Below are positions 43,883 to 53,089 of a stretch of 64,000 nucleotides of DNA, one piece after another; position 1 is the first letter of the stretch; each line of letters opens with the position of its first letter. This DNA comes from Agrobacterium albertimagni AOL15 (GTDB taxonomy: Bacteria > Pseudomonadota > Alphaproteobacteria > Rhizobiales > Rhizobiaceae), in contig NZ_ALJF01000013.1 of assembly GCF_000300855.1 (NCBI RefSeq), forward strand, positions 186,001 through 250,000, read 5' to 3'. A model generated the notes under the pieces. It was not told the origin of the DNA, ran no database searches, and worked only from the letters and a program-made list of their open reading frames with translations. A program made the position numbers and the translations under genes.

Positions 43883-44890
43883 TTAGAACGAACGGGTCAG
43901 GCGAACGAAGCCGTCCCAGTTGCTGTCGCCACCGTCGAGGTCGACGTAACGAACGTCAGCCGAAGCCTTGAGGCCAGCAGCCAGAGCGTATTCGACGTAG
44001 AGGTCGGCAGCCCAGGCGTCGGTCGAGGTGAACACGCCACCGTCAGCAATGTCGCCGTAGTACATGACCTGCGGGGTGATCGAGAGCTTCTCGGTCGCCT
44101 TGATGGTGTAAGCAGCACCGACGGTCCATTCGGCTTCAAAGTCATAGCCGGTGGAGTAGCCAGTAGCCCATGCACCAGCGATGCCGAGCGTGCCCGGGCC
44201 GAGGTCAGCGGTGATTACGCCAGCGATCGCACCTTCGTCGTCGCCGAAGTCGTAAACGCCGTTAAGGGTTGCAGTTGCAGCGCCCAGCGAACCGGAAATG
44301 ACTGCTTCCAGACCAACCGAGTTACCAGATGCATCGATCGAAGACAGATCGTCAACGCCGAGGCCGGCGGTGAAGGCGTCAGACGTGAAGGTGTAGGAAA
44401 CGGTGTTGAAGCGAGCGTTGCCGAAGAAAGCGTCGGATTCGCCGGCCAGACCCCAATCGTCAGCCCAGGTCAGAGCGCGACCAACCTTGAAGCCACCAAC
44501 AGTGATGTAGCCCTGGTCGAGAACGACGTTTGCGCGGCCCAGGCCGTCATCCTGCGTGGACTGGATGCGGAGGTAAGAACCGATCGTGCCGATCTCGGAG
44601 TCGTTCTTGGCTTCGACGGTAAGACGAGCGCGGACTTCCGAGTTGAAGTCTTCGTCGAGGTCGCCAATGAAACCGCTTTCGTTGGCGTAAACGGTCGCAC
44701 GGATTTCGCCGCCGATCTTGAGGCAGGTTTCGGTGCCGGGGATGTAGAAGTAGCCGGTGCCGAAGGCGTCGCAAACGCGAACGTATTCCATGGGCTCGGG
44801 CTCGGCAGCGATGATTGCGTCAGCAGCCTGAGCGCCGGAAACTGCAACGAGAGCTGCAGCGGAGCCGAGAAGAAGGCTCTTGATGTTCAT
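43883..44890 (-). CDS. Outer membrane porin, RopA/Omp2-type (copy 1)
   Basis: A 335-residue porin of the alphaproteobacterial Porin_2 family. Signal peptide residues 1-22, cleaved after AQA. The mature protein begins ADAIIAAEPEPMEYVRVCDAFG and has the conserved CLKIGGEIRATV with two cysteines, alternating beta strands and a C-terminal phenylalanine (VRLTRSF) required for outer membrane assembly. ATG 44890 has GGAGG. The first 203 bases, including the leader, match the divergent copy 2. Confidence 0.93.
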   Translation of the reverse strand: MNIKSLLLGSAAALVAVSGAQAADAIIAAEPEPMEYVRVCDAFGTGYFYIPGTETCLKIGGEIRATVYANESGFIGDLDEDFNSEVRARLTVEAKNDSEIGTIGSYLRIQSTQDDGLGRANVVLDQGYITVGGFKVGRALTWADDWGLAGESDAFFGNARFNTVSYTFTSDAFTAGLGVDDLSSIDASGNSVGLEAVISGSLGAATATLNGVYDFGDDEGAIAGVITADLGPGTLGIAGAWATGYSTGYDFEAEWTVGAAYTIKATEKLSITPQVMYYGDIADGGVFTSTDAWAADLYVEYALAAGLKASADVRYVDLDGGDSNWDGFVRLTRSF

Positions 44891-44907
44891 TATTGACCTC
44901 CAGTCAA
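44705..44907 (-). repeat. Inverted repeat copy 1: porin leader and 5' end
   Basis: 203 bases in opposite orientation to 45811-46013. By hand comparison only two positions differ (GCC/GCA and TAC/TTC codons); even synonymous sites agree. The block starts at TTGACTGGAGG before the start codon and ends at GGCGGCGAA. Confidence 0.9.
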
Positions 44908-45496
44908 GTTTCGTATGGGTCTGGGTTATTTGGCTGAAGGACAGCATTCCCTGCCCCATCCCCGTCGGTTTCAGAAGACGGACGATCCACCGCCTCGCTT
45001 CCGAGGTTGAAAATACAAAACCCGGTCAGTCATGCAATCACCAATGAGTGGAATGGAGAGAATGTGGCTACCCTTCCACCCGGTCTGTTGCTGAAAGGCC
45101 ACAAACTCACCTGCGGCACCCCATATCCATTTAGAGTTTGTTAAGAAAATCCAAAAAAAACCGCCGCTTAAGCAGGCTCTTTGGAAGGCGCCGCAGGAGT
45201 CGGAATGGGGCCGACCTTCTCATTTTGGCACAGGATTCCGCAAAAAGTTGCATTCAGAACCATCTCGGCTCGCCTCCAGGCTGCATGTTCAACATGGGCA
45301 TTTTCGGACCTTAAGCCTGAAAATCGGCAGCAGAAGGCCGTTCAAGTGACAGAATCATGTCGTCGGGCGGGATCGATTCGGCTTTTCAGATATGTGGAAA
45401 CGAACAGCACCTGGCGTTGGCAGCCGCTCGCTAAAATGTTGAGAGCGGAGAAAAGGCCTTGCAATCACTGATTCAAGCAAATAATCAGGCGTCACC
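44908..45496. other. Intergenic region before tRNA-Ser
   Basis: 589 bases. It should contain the promoter of porin copy 1 and of the tRNA. A possible hairpin-poor A run occurs at 45149-45157. No protein or RNA gene recognised apart from the tRNA that follows. Confidence 0.4.
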
Positions 45497-45587
45497 GGAG
45501 AGGTGGCCGAGTGGTCGAAGGCGCTCCCCTGCTAAGGGAGTATACGTCAAAAGCGTATCGAGGGTTCGAATCCCTTCCTCTCCGCCA
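45497..45587 (+). tRNA. tRNA-Ser(GCT)
   Basis: A 91-base type II tRNA with acceptor stem GGAGAGG/CCTCTCC, anticodon GCT at 45531-45533, a long variable arm, the T loop GGTTCGAATCC and an encoded CCA. Reads AGC/AGT codons. It lies between the two porin genes. Confidence 0.96.
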
Positions 45588-45810
45588 TAGATACCCACCC
45601 CCAAAAAATCAGCTTCATTGTTTGCAAACAGCCGTCACGTCGCTGCGCAGTCGTGTCTTTCTTCCGCCTGGCGCTGTCGCAACTCGGTTGAAAATTGCGC
45701 CTCTTGGGGCCCGAGTTGATGCGCGGCGCTGCCTGGCCGTAAGCGCTAAGATCCGCAACCATATGAAAAGACGAGAGAAAAGGAAGATCCGAGAGCTTTG
45801 ACCTCTATAA

Positions 45811-46013
45811 TTGACTGGAGGTCAATAATGAACATCAAGAGCCTTCTTCTCGGCTCCGCTGCAGCTCTCGTTGCAGTTTCCGGCGCTCAGGCTGCTGACG
45901 CAATCATCGCTGCCGAGCCCGAGCCCATGGAATACGTTCGCGTTTGCGACGCATTCGGCACCGGCTTCTTCTACATCCCCGGCACCGAAACCTGCCTCAA
46001 GATCGGCGGCGAA
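45811..46013 (+). repeat. Inverted repeat copy 2: porin leader and 5' end
   Basis: Partner of 44705-44907 in inverted orientation. The two copies bracket about 0.9 kb that contains tRNA-Ser and both porin promoters. Confidence 0.9.
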
Positions 46014-46781
46014 GTTCGTTTCGCTTACGACTGGAACACCAACGACACGACCCTCATCAATCGTGACGACTTCCAGACCCGCGCCCGTCTCGTCATCGAG
46101 TCCAAGAACGACTCGGAAGTCGGCACCATCGGTTCCTACATCCGTCTCGAAGGCACCTCGGACAACACCAACGTACAGCTCGACCAGGCTTACATCACCG
46201 TTGGCGGCTTCAAGGCTGGTTACTTCCTGACCTGGGCTGACGACATCGGCATCTCCGGCGAAAACGACACGTTCATCGACAACGCGAAGTTCGACTCGGT
46301 TAGCTACACCTACTCGGCTGACGCCTTCACCGTTGGTCTCGGCGTTGACGAACTCCGTCAGGCTGACGGCGCATTCGGCATCCAGGGTCTGGCTTCCACG
46401 ACCCTCGGCGCCGTAACCCTGACCCTCTGGGGCGGCTACGACACCAAGGCTGACGAAGGCTACGTCGTCGGTAAGGGTGCTGCTGCAATCGGCCCGGGCA
46501 CCTTCGAACTCTACGCTGGTTGGGCTTCCGACCCGTCGACCTACGTCGGCACCGTCGAGTGGACCGTTGGCGCTGCTTACGGCTTCAAGGCTACCGAAAA
46601 GCTGACGATCACCCCGTCGGTCAACTTTGTTGAGCAGTTCAACGGCGTTGACTACACCACCGGTGGCGTTCTGGCTTCCTACGCCGTTGCTTCGGGCCTC
46701 AAGGTCGACGCAACCGTCGACTACAACAAGTCTGACTCGAAGGACTGGACCGGCTTCGTTCGCCTGATCCGTTCGTTCTAA
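45828..46781 (+). CDS. Outer membrane porin, RopA/Omp2-type (copy 2)
   Basis: A 317-residue porin of the same family as copy 1, with the same signal peptide and first 40 mature residues. The middle (surface-loop) part differs and is shorter, while several strand segments (LDQAYITVGGFKAGYFLTWADD) and the C-terminus (VRLIRSF) are again alike. ATG 45828 has GGAGG. It forms a trimeric channel for small solutes. Followed by its own terminator at 46806. Confidence 0.93.
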   Translation: MNIKSLLLGSAAALVAVSGAQAADAIIAAEPEPMEYVRVCDAFGTGFFYIPGTETCLKIGGEVRFAYDWNTNDTTLINRDDFQTRARLVIESKNDSEVGTIGSYIRLEGTSDNTNVQLDQAYITVGGFKAGYFLTWADDIGISGENDTFIDNAKFDSVSYTYSADAFTVGLGVDELRQADGAFGIQGLASTTLGAVTLTLWGGYDTKADEGYVVGKGAAAIGPGTFELYAGWASDPSTYVGTVEWTVGAAYGFKATEKLTITPSVNFVEQFNGVDYTTGGVLASYAVASGLKVDATVDYNKSDSKDWTGFVRLIRSF

Positions 46782-46805
46782 TTCGATCTCCAGATCGAAT
46801 AAGGG

Positions 46806-46832
46806 AAGCCCGGCCTCGTGCCGGGCTTTTCG
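46806..46832 (+). terminator. Intrinsic terminator of porin copy 2
   Basis: Stem AAGCCCGGC/GCCGGGCTT with a five-base loop, then TT. Confidence 0.85.
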
Positions 46833-46880
46833 TTTGTGATGAGCTGTTTTGATGTCCGCCGCTGCGATCTGCGGCAGGGT

Positions 46881-47741
46881 TCAGCTGCCGAGAAACACGC
46901 CGATCGCCTCCGCAAGGCCATCGAGATGCAACAGCGGCGCATGCCCCTGGCCCTTCGCCTCCACAATCGTGCATCCGGAATGTCGCCGCGCCATCTCATC
47001 CGTCGTCGCGCGGGACAAAAGCCTTGAGTGCTCGCCGCGGATCACCATCACCTTCTTGTCTGCAAACAGCGCGAACTGCGCCCAGAGGTCGGGGAAGGGC
47101 TGGCTCAGGTCTGCGGCGCGAAATTGTGCGGCGATATCAGGGTCGAAATCTGCCGCGAGCTTTCCGTCGATCTCGCGGTAAAGTGCGCGCGCCATGCCGG
47201 CCCAATCATCCGGCCCAAGCGCCGGAAATTCCGCGCCATGGGTCGCCTTGAGGATATCCGCCGCTTCGGCATAACTTGCAAGCACGGGCCGATTGCCGAG
47301 ATAACCCTGGATCTGCCTCAGTCCCTCCGTCTCCAGCACCGGCCCGATATCGTTGAGAACCAGCCGTTCGATACGATTGAGATGCGTCATCGCGAGCACA
47401 TGCAGGATCAAGCCGCCGCGGGAGGTGCCGATGAAGGCGGCGTCATCGATGCCCAAGGCGTCCAGCACGCTGATCACGTCGCCCGCTTCGACCGGGATCG
47501 TGTAGCGCTCCGGTTTCGGATCGCGGTCAGAGACACCACGGCCGCGCGATGAGATGGCAATGATCCGCCGATCGTTGGGCGGAGCTGCCAGCATCCGCGC
47601 GAGATCTTCGAAGTCGAGCACATTGCGTGTGAGTCCCGGCAGGCAGACGACGGGCGTGCCGCCATTCTCGGCGCCATGAATGCGCACATGCAGGTTCAGT
47701 CCATCGGGAACTTTGATGAAGCGGTCGATGCTCTCGGCCAT
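46881..47741 (-). CDS. Alpha/beta hydrolase
   Basis: A 286-residue alpha/beta-fold hydrolase. ATG 47741 follows AAGGAGA. Oxyanion region VVCLPGLTRNVLDFEDLARML, nucleophile serine in GTSRGGLILH, catalytic acid near VIRGEHSRLL and histidine in AKGQGHAPLL. Typical of ester or lactone hydrolases of the MhpC/BphD type; the substrate is unknown. Single gene. Confidence 0.88.
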   Translation of the reverse strand: MAESIDRFIKVPDGLNLHVRIHGAENGGTPVVCLPGLTRNVLDFEDLARMLAAPPNDRRIIAISSRGRGVSDRDPKPERYTIPVEAGDVISVLDALGIDDAAFIGTSRGGLILHVLAMTHLNRIERLVLNDIGPVLETEGLRQIQGYLGNRPVLASYAEAADILKATHGAEFPALGPDDWAGMARALYREIDGKLAADFDPDIAAQFRAADLSQPFPDLWAQFALFADKKVMVIRGEHSRLLSRATTDEMARRHSGCTIVEAKGQGHAPLLHLDGLAEAIGVFLGS

Positions 47742-47822
47742 GCGGCTCTCCTTCGCTGTGTCGAAAGAGAGCCTAGCGGAGGCGTCGCCGCCGGTCATTA
47801 GGCAAAGGATGGGGCAGGGCGC

Positions 47823-49892
47823 TTACCGCCCGAAGCGCAGATCGTGCACAATGTCCGTCTTCTGGCCGAGCCGGCTTTTGTAGACCTGATAATTTTCCAT
47901 CACCCGCATGACGTAGTTGCGCGTCTCGGGGAAGGGGATGCGCTCGATCCAGTCGACCACCTCGTCGATCGACTTGCCGCGCGGATCGCCGTAGCGCTCG
48001 ATCCATTCAGGCACTTTGCGCGGGCCGGCATTGTAAGCGATGAAGGTCATTATATAGGAGCCGCCGAAAGCGTCGATCTGCTCACCGAGATAATGGGCGC
48101 CAAGCGTCGCGTTGAAGCCCGGATCGCGCGTCAGCTTTTCCGGCTGATAGGCGATCCCGTGTCGCGCAGCCACACCGCGTGCGGTGGACGGCAAGAGCTG
48201 CAACAGCCCGCGCGCATCGGCCGGCGAGATGGCTGCCGGATTGAACGCGCTTTCCTGCCGGGCGATCGCGTAAGCCAGCGCCTTGCCGGAGCCGGCGATA
48301 TTCGCACTTGCCGGAATGACGCCGACGGGGAAGGCGAGCGCCGGCACATCGATGCCGCGCGCGTAGGCCGTCTTGCCGATCTGAAGGGACAATTGGTGCC
48401 CGCCGGACGAGTTTTCCGCCCGGGCACTCAGCAGCGCCAGCTCCCCCGGACTGTCGAGCTGATCGGCCAGCGCCCTGTAAAGGCTCTGCGCCCGCCAGCC
48501 ATGGCCGGCCGCCTCGTAGCGGGCAATCGCCTGGACCGATTCCCGCTGGCTGAATCGATTGCGGTGGGCCTCGCTCGGCCGCGGATAGGGGATCTGAATG
48601 CCCGGCCGATCGATGCGGGCGGCCGCGAGCTGGCCGTAGAAGGTGCTGGAATGCTGGGCGGCGCGGGCGAAATGCTCGCGCGCCTTGCCGTCCTTGGAAG
48701 CTTCCGAGGCGCGACCCAGCCAATACCAGGCACGGCTTGCCGAAAGCGGCCGGTTCGAAACCTCGAGAATGCGAGCGAAATGCCGGCCAGCGGTCTTCGG
48801 ATCGTTGAGCGCGCGCAGCGCGTACCAGCCGGCATGGAACTCGGCGTCGGCAATATCGGTCGATTCGGTTGCCACATGGCGGGAAACAATGCGGTAGGCC
48901 TCGCGATACTTACCGAGATCGGCAAGCCCGCGCGCAATGATCCGCTGTTCGTTCCACCAGGCGCGGCCGCTGACCAGCTTGTCCCGCTCGCGCGGCATCT
49001 GTTCGAGAAGCTTTGCCGCCTCTTCGTAGCGCTGTTGGCGGCGCAGGTTTTCGATGCGGATATAGAGGAGCGCCGGATCCTTGGCCCAGGATTTGTCGAC
49101 GGCCGCAATCAACGCATCGACATTCTTTGCGCGTGAATTCAGTCCTGCCCAGGCGCGGTAGAGCGACTGCGCTTCACCGAGCGAAGAAAACCGCTTCGCC
49201 TGTGAGGCGCGGTCGCGGTACATCAGGTAATCCATGCGCGCCCTGTGATCGGCGGTGCGCAAAAGGGCAGGGAACTCCTTGAGGATCCGGTTTTCCGCTG
49301 CCTCATCCATCACCTCGCTGCGCCAGAGATTGCGAATGAGGCTTGCCGCTTTCGCTGTATCGCCGGAGCCGAGATGGGCACGCGCCAGGAGAATGGTACC
49401 TTCCGTCGTCTCCGGCGCGGTATTGCCGAAGGCGGCGAGTACGGCGGAAGGCGCCGGATTTTCGCGGAAGAGCGCCTTTTCCGAATTGGCGCGGAAGGAT
49501 TTGAGCCCCGGCCAGCCGGTAAGCTGCCGCTGGGCGGCGGCGATTTCGGCCGCCGGCACGTCGCTCAAGCCGGACATGGCGATCGACCAGGTCAGCATCT
49601 GTCGGTCGAGCCCGGCGGGCATGCGGTCGCGGATGGCGATGGCCTGCGCACCCTTGCGATCAGACAGAGCATCGAGGCCGGATTTCAGCTGCGGATTGGC
49701 GGCCGCCAGACGATTGCCGCGCGGAATGGCGCCTGTTGTTTCGAGGGACGGCGGTGCCGCCTTGCTGGGCGCAAAGCCGAGCGGCTTCATTGCCGGAACA
49801 GGCACGTCGGAAAGCGCATGCGCACTCGTCGACGACAAGATCAGCGCAAGACCGAGACCAAGGACAGAACCGTAAGACAGCGACATCTTCAT
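47823..49892 (-). CDS. Soluble lytic murein transglycosylase
   Basis: A 689-residue exported enzyme with a Sec signal peptide (MKMSLSYGSVLGLGLALIL, cleavage near SAHA) counted from ATG 49892; ATG 49910 and 49886 are alternatives. A long helical U-ring region fills residues 60-500, and the C-terminal SLT domain has the catalytic glutamate in ARQESAFNP, then ARGLLQLLPSTARGVA and FIAYNAGPRKVPEW. It cleaves glycan strands, forming anhydro ends, for cell wall turnover. It lies directly before dapA, divergently, as in other rhizobia. Confidence 0.93.
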   Translation of the reverse strand: MKMSLSYGSVLGLGLALILSSTSAHALSDVPVPAMKPLGFAPSKAAPPSLETTGAIPRGNRLAAANPQLKSGLDALSDRKGAQAIAIRDRMPAGLDRQMLTWSIAMSGLSDVPAAEIAAAQRQLTGWPGLKSFRANSEKALFRENPAPSAVLAAFGNTAPETTEGTILLARAHLGSGDTAKAASLIRNLWRSEVMDEAAENRILKEFPALLRTADHRARMDYLMYRDRASQAKRFSSLGEAQSLYRAWAGLNSRAKNVDALIAAVDKSWAKDPALLYIRIENLRRQQRYEEAAKLLEQMPRERDKLVSGRAWWNEQRIIARGLADLGKYREAYRIVSRHVATESTDIADAEFHAGWYALRALNDPKTAGRHFARILEVSNRPLSASRAWYWLGRASEASKDGKAREHFARAAQHSSTFYGQLAAARIDRPGIQIPYPRPSEAHRNRFSQRESVQAIARYEAAGHGWRAQSLYRALADQLDSPGELALLSARAENSSGGHQLSLQIGKTAYARGIDVPALAFPVGVIPASANIAGSGKALAYAIARQESAFNPAAISPADARGLLQLLPSTARGVAARHGIAYQPEKLTRDPGFNATLGAHYLGEQIDAFGGSYIMTFIAYNAGPRKVPEWIERYGDPRGKSIDEVVDWIERIPFPETRNYVMRVMENYQVYKSRLGQKTDIVHDLRFGR

Positions 49893-50115
49893 CCACACAC
49901 CAGAACCCATGGCATCACACGAGAGAGTAGGCCGGGCACGCGGTTAACAAAAGCCTAAAGCCAGCGATCACATTCTCTCGAACGAAGCCTCGGAAAACTG
50001 TCACAAATCTCCTGCAGATGCGCTTGTCGCACCTGATGGTGCGAAGTAATGTGCCCCCGATTTAATCTGAGAATGCGGCCGAAGCGTGGATATCGGCCGC
50101 CGAGGAGTTCATTGC

Positions 50116-51000
50116 ATGTATCAGGGATCCATTCCCGCGCTTGTCACGCCGTTCACGACAGAGGGCGCCGTCGACGAGCAAGCCTTCGCCACCCATGTCG
50201 AATGGCAGATTTCCGAAGGCTCCTCCGGTCTTGTGCCTGTCGGCACCACGGGTGAATCGCCGACACTCTCGCACGCCGAACACAAGCGCGTCGTCGAACT
50301 CTGCGTCGAAGTCGCCGCCAAGCGCGTGCCCGTGATCGCCGGCGCCGGCTCCAACAACACGGTCGAAGCGATCGAGCTTGCCGAGCATGCGCAAGCCGTC
50401 GGCGCCGATGCGTTGCTCGTCGTCACGCCCTATTACAACAAGCCGACGCAGAAGGGCCTGATCGCCCATTACGCGGCGATCGCAGACGCCGTCTCGCTGC
50501 CGATCATCATTTACAACATTCCCGGCCGCTCGGTGATCGACATGTCGCCGGAGACGATGGGGGCGCTGGCCAAGGCCCACAAGAACATCGTCGGCGTCAA
50601 GGATGCGACCGGCAAGATCGAGCGCGTCTCCGAACAGCGCATCACTTGCGGCCCGGATTTCGTCCAGCTCTCGGGCGAGGATGCAACGGCGCTCGGCTTC
50701 AACGCCCATGGCGGCGTGGGCTGCATCTCCGTCACCGCCAATGTCGCCCCGCGCCTCTGTGCCGAATTCCAGGCGGCGACACTGGCCGGCGATTACGCCA
50801 AGGCGCTCGAATACCAGGACCGCCTGATGCCGCTGCACAAGGCAATCTTCCTCGAGCCCGGCCTCTGCGGCGCGAAATATGCGCTGAACCGCACCCGCGG
50901 CATGAACCGCACCGTCCGCCTGCCACTGATGGCCACGCTGGAGGCTTCGACGGAAGCCGCGATCGACGCGGCGCTGAAGCATGCGAGACTGGTGAATTGA
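50116..51000 (+). CDS. dapA: 4-hydroxy-tetrahydrodipicolinate synthase
   Basis: A 294-residue class I aldolase that condenses pyruvate and aspartate semialdehyde, the first committed step of lysine and diaminopimelate synthesis. Catalytic residues are visible: T44-T45 (GTTGES), Y133 (IIYNIPGR), R139 and the Schiff-base lysine K162 (VGVKDATG). ATG 50116 follows AGGAG. In related genomes smpB comes next; here about 2.7 kb is inserted. Confidence 0.97.
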   Translation: MYQGSIPALVTPFTTEGAVDEQAFATHVEWQISEGSSGLVPVGTTGESPTLSHAEHKRVVELCVEVAAKRVPVIAGAGSNNTVEAIELAEHAQAVGADALLVVTPYYNKPTQKGLIAHYAAIADAVSLPIIIYNIPGRSVIDMSPETMGALAKAHKNIVGVKDATGKIERVSEQRITCGPDFVQLSGEDATALGFNAHGGVGCISVTANVAPRLCAEFQAATLAGDYAKALEYQDRLMPLHKAIFLEPGLCGAKYALNRTRGMNRTVRLPLMATLEASTEAAIDAALKHARLVN

Positions 51001-51004
51001 GGGG

Positions 51005-51032
51005 AAGGCCGGCGGAGACGCCGGCCTTTTTT
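51005..51032 (+). terminator. Intrinsic terminator of dapA
   Basis: Stem AGGCCGGCG/CGCCGGCCT with a four-base loop and six T residues. It marks the left edge of the inserted AT-rich segment. Confidence 0.88.
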
Positions 51033-51147
51033 GTTGGGGAGGTGGCGTAGCAGCGCGCTCTTGCGTTATCGCCTGACTGAGGCGGTCTGTGTTACTTCGA
51101 ATTTAATCCGATAGGTTTCCGCTACCGAGTAGATAGAATTCGACCCG

Positions 51148-52752
51148 CTAGTCAGCCCAGGGATCGTAGTCGTTGTCGCCATCGTGGAATTGATCTTCAA
51201 TTTCGGGATCATCGTATCCATATCGAGTGCGACTAATCGCTCGCTTGTTGACCTTTTTCACTAGTTTGGTGTGAGCCTCTAGATTGATAAGGCGGACATT
51301 CCTATCAGCAAGATGCTTGAATTCGGTTGCATAGTCGCCAGAGAAGGTTGCTTTGGAATATCCACGGGAGCGAGCTGTCATACTCACCAACCAGTTTCCA
51401 TCCATGGTTGGCAGGCTGTTCCCAAGATTAAGCTTTGGCCTGCTTTTCACATACCCCTTAATATATGCCTCAATTAATAGGGCTCGCATATGCGGGTCTC
51501 GCGACTTGGATAGATCGTCTACGATCTCTGTCGAGAGTTCAATTTTGCAGACAAGCAAGAGCCAGACCATCCAGATCGCTTCATGATCATGCGCTAGCGC
51601 CAAGCTGCGTTTGATAATGATTTTGGCGACCGACAGCCAACCCTCACGATCTATTGCGAGCCCCAGTGCATGCCTCTTCGAAACAAGTAGGCATGCATAA
51701 TCCAACGCGTGAGGATGCTTTTGGACTATTCTTTGTAAATTCTGTTCAGCGTAGCCCCATAGATGCGATGAATACAATCTCCATTCATCGAATGACCGAA
51801 TAAGTATTTTTATCGGGCTGTCCGAGCCGACTGCCTGCGAGCTGGCAACGGCTTCCGAAATGGCCCTCTCTATCTTTTCGACGCTTCCATAATAGACCGT
51901 GTGATCACGAAGTCTTTGTGCCCACAAGTCATTGATAGGTTCTAGGCTTGAGTATATTCGCGTTTTGGCATCGTTGAGGTACAATTCGTAAGTCGCCAAA
52001 ACGTCACGAAGTTTAGAGAGAACGGCCTGCGCGTCGTGTTCTGAGTGCAGACCGATATAGTAATCGTCGACATGACGAACTGCGCCTACTATGATGTTGC
52101 CAACTTCAGCTTCCAATAACTGATCAATTTTCGAAAGTACCAATTCGGCGATCAGTCTATAACCATCAGGTCCTATTAAGACACCACGCGTGTTTCCGCG
52201 CTGTCCAGATTGGACAAAGAAATCGAGTGCGTTAAAATAATTCGTGGTCGAACGTCTATCAGTATCCCGTTTTGAATTTTCAATACCGTGTGCGGCCCAT
52301 GCAATCGAATGGGTATATAGACTAGGAAAACACTGAGCTATGTCGGCTTTCAATATAAAAGGCGCATAGCGGATTTTTTCTGATGTATGCTTAGAAAGTT
52401 CGGAAAGAGATGGCACTTTGACCGCGCGCTCACTTCCTTCAGCCATTACATTTGGCGCGCCAATTGAAAATTTTGACAACGAATAAGTTGTCTCGAAATC
52501 GGACCAGTAGCGCCAGATGAACGTCGATATATGAAAGTAGGTTATGATGTTTGGCGTGGCGAAGAATCGGCGACTTCTGTCATGCTTGGTTCCATTGTAC
52601 CTTGAGAACTCAGTTCTTCGTTCTCTATGCGAGCTTGTGTCGAGTTGCCTAACAATGCCGGCAAATGATCGCTTAACTGAGGTGCTTGTGAAGCAAGGGG
52701 GTAGGGTTTCGGGAAACAACCCTGCTTCAAGCAGTTGGAATCTCGATTTCAT
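51148..52752 (-). CDS. Reverse transcriptase of the Abi/UG (defence-associated) type
   Basis: A 534-residue protein. The RT palm motifs are clear: motif A LKADIAQCFPSLYTHSI with catalytic D137, motif B GNTRGVLIGPDGYRLIAE (190-203), motif C RHVDDYYIG with D229 and D230, and motif D YELYLNDAKT (255-264). The IYTHSI-like wording of motif A and the GPD in motif B are typical of Abi and unknown-group RTs, many of which (DRT systems) protect against phages. Residues 290-490 are helical, HEAT-like (HDHEAIWMVWLLLVCK), as in that group. The tail from 515 is acidic. No maturase, HNH or retron VTG motif. Sampled G+C is about 38-50 per cent against 62 in dapA, so transfer is likely. The class is undecided. 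Confidence 0.85.
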   Translation of the reverse strand: MKSRFQLLEAGLFPETLPPCFTSTSVKRSFAGIVRQLDTSSHRERRTEFSRYNGTKHDRSRRFFATPNIITYFHISTFIWRYWSDFETTYSLSKFSIGAPNVMAEGSERAVKVPSLSELSKHTSEKIRYAPFILKADIAQCFPSLYTHSIAWAAHGIENSKRDTDRRSTTNYFNALDFFVQSGQRGNTRGVLIGPDGYRLIAELVLSKIDQLLEAEVGNIIVGAVRHVDDYYIGLHSEHDAQAVLSKLRDVLATYELYLNDAKTRIYSSLEPINDLWAQRLRDHTVYYGSVEKIERAISEAVASSQAVGSDSPIKILIRSFDEWRLYSSHLWGYAEQNLQRIVQKHPHALDYACLLVSKRHALGLAIDREGWLSVAKIIIKRSLALAHDHEAIWMVWLLLVCKIELSTEIVDDLSKSRDPHMRALLIEAYIKGYVKSRPKLNLGNSLPTMDGNWLVSMTARSRGYSKATFSGDYATEFKHLADRNVRLINLEAHTKLVKKVNKRAISRTRYGYDDPEIEDQFHDGDNDYDPWAD

Positions 52753-52818
52753 GAAGGTGTGCTTCTGGTGTTATACATCTCCAGCATTATAAATCAATTT
52801 CTACCATGTTAAATCCTC
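52753..52818 (-). promoter_or_regulatory. Leader of the reverse transcriptase gene with mini-ORFs and TATAAT box
   Basis: The RT start ATG 52752 has no ribosome site. Upstream lie a six-codon frame (MVEIDL, ATG 52807) with an excellent GAGGA site and a nine-codon frame (MYNTRSTPS) whose stop overlaps the RT start as ATGA. A perfect TATAAT (52791-52786) overlaps the end of the first frame. Either a short-leader promoter or translational coupling is possible. Confidence 0.5.
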
Positions 52819-53089
52819 AGGTTGAATTTTTCTTGAAAATCAACCTTCCCAGTTCGCGATTCTTGTTTGCTTCCCACTGCGCTGACTCAAGAAAACTTTA
52901 TGAATGGGGCGGGCAGTAGGTCGTTACGGCAGCATCCCGACCCTCATAGCGGGTTTCACATGAATAGGATGCGTGTATGGCCACCGAATAGTCCCGTCGG
53001 CCGGCCTCAACTGTCCGGACACACATCACCTTTAACTCCCCCAAATCTGGTCACGGGCCCCACATGCCCACCGCGCACCCTCGTGCCGC
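52819..53089 (-). other. Noncoding stretch upstream of the reverse transcriptase; possible ncRNA partner
   Basis: About 270 bases with no credible protein. It holds a hairpin AGGTTGA...TCAACCT (52819-52847) with an A/T-rich inner stem, and two adjacent palindromes, GGCCGGCC (52999) and TGTCCGGACA (53012). Several DRT systems encode a structured RNA template in just this position. That is context, not proof; I cannot fold or compare it here. Confidence 0.3.

Noticed and set aside
42649..46781. Intact prophage or integrative island
   Set aside because: Only the recombinase is mobile-element-like; the rest is porin genes and a tRNA, and I found no copy of the tRNA 3' end near the recombinase.
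51148..52752. Group II intron or retron as the source of the reverse transcriptase
   Set aside because: No maturase X or HNH region, no intron domain V-like sequence noticed, no VTG motif, and the length and C-terminal helical part fit the Abi/UG group better.
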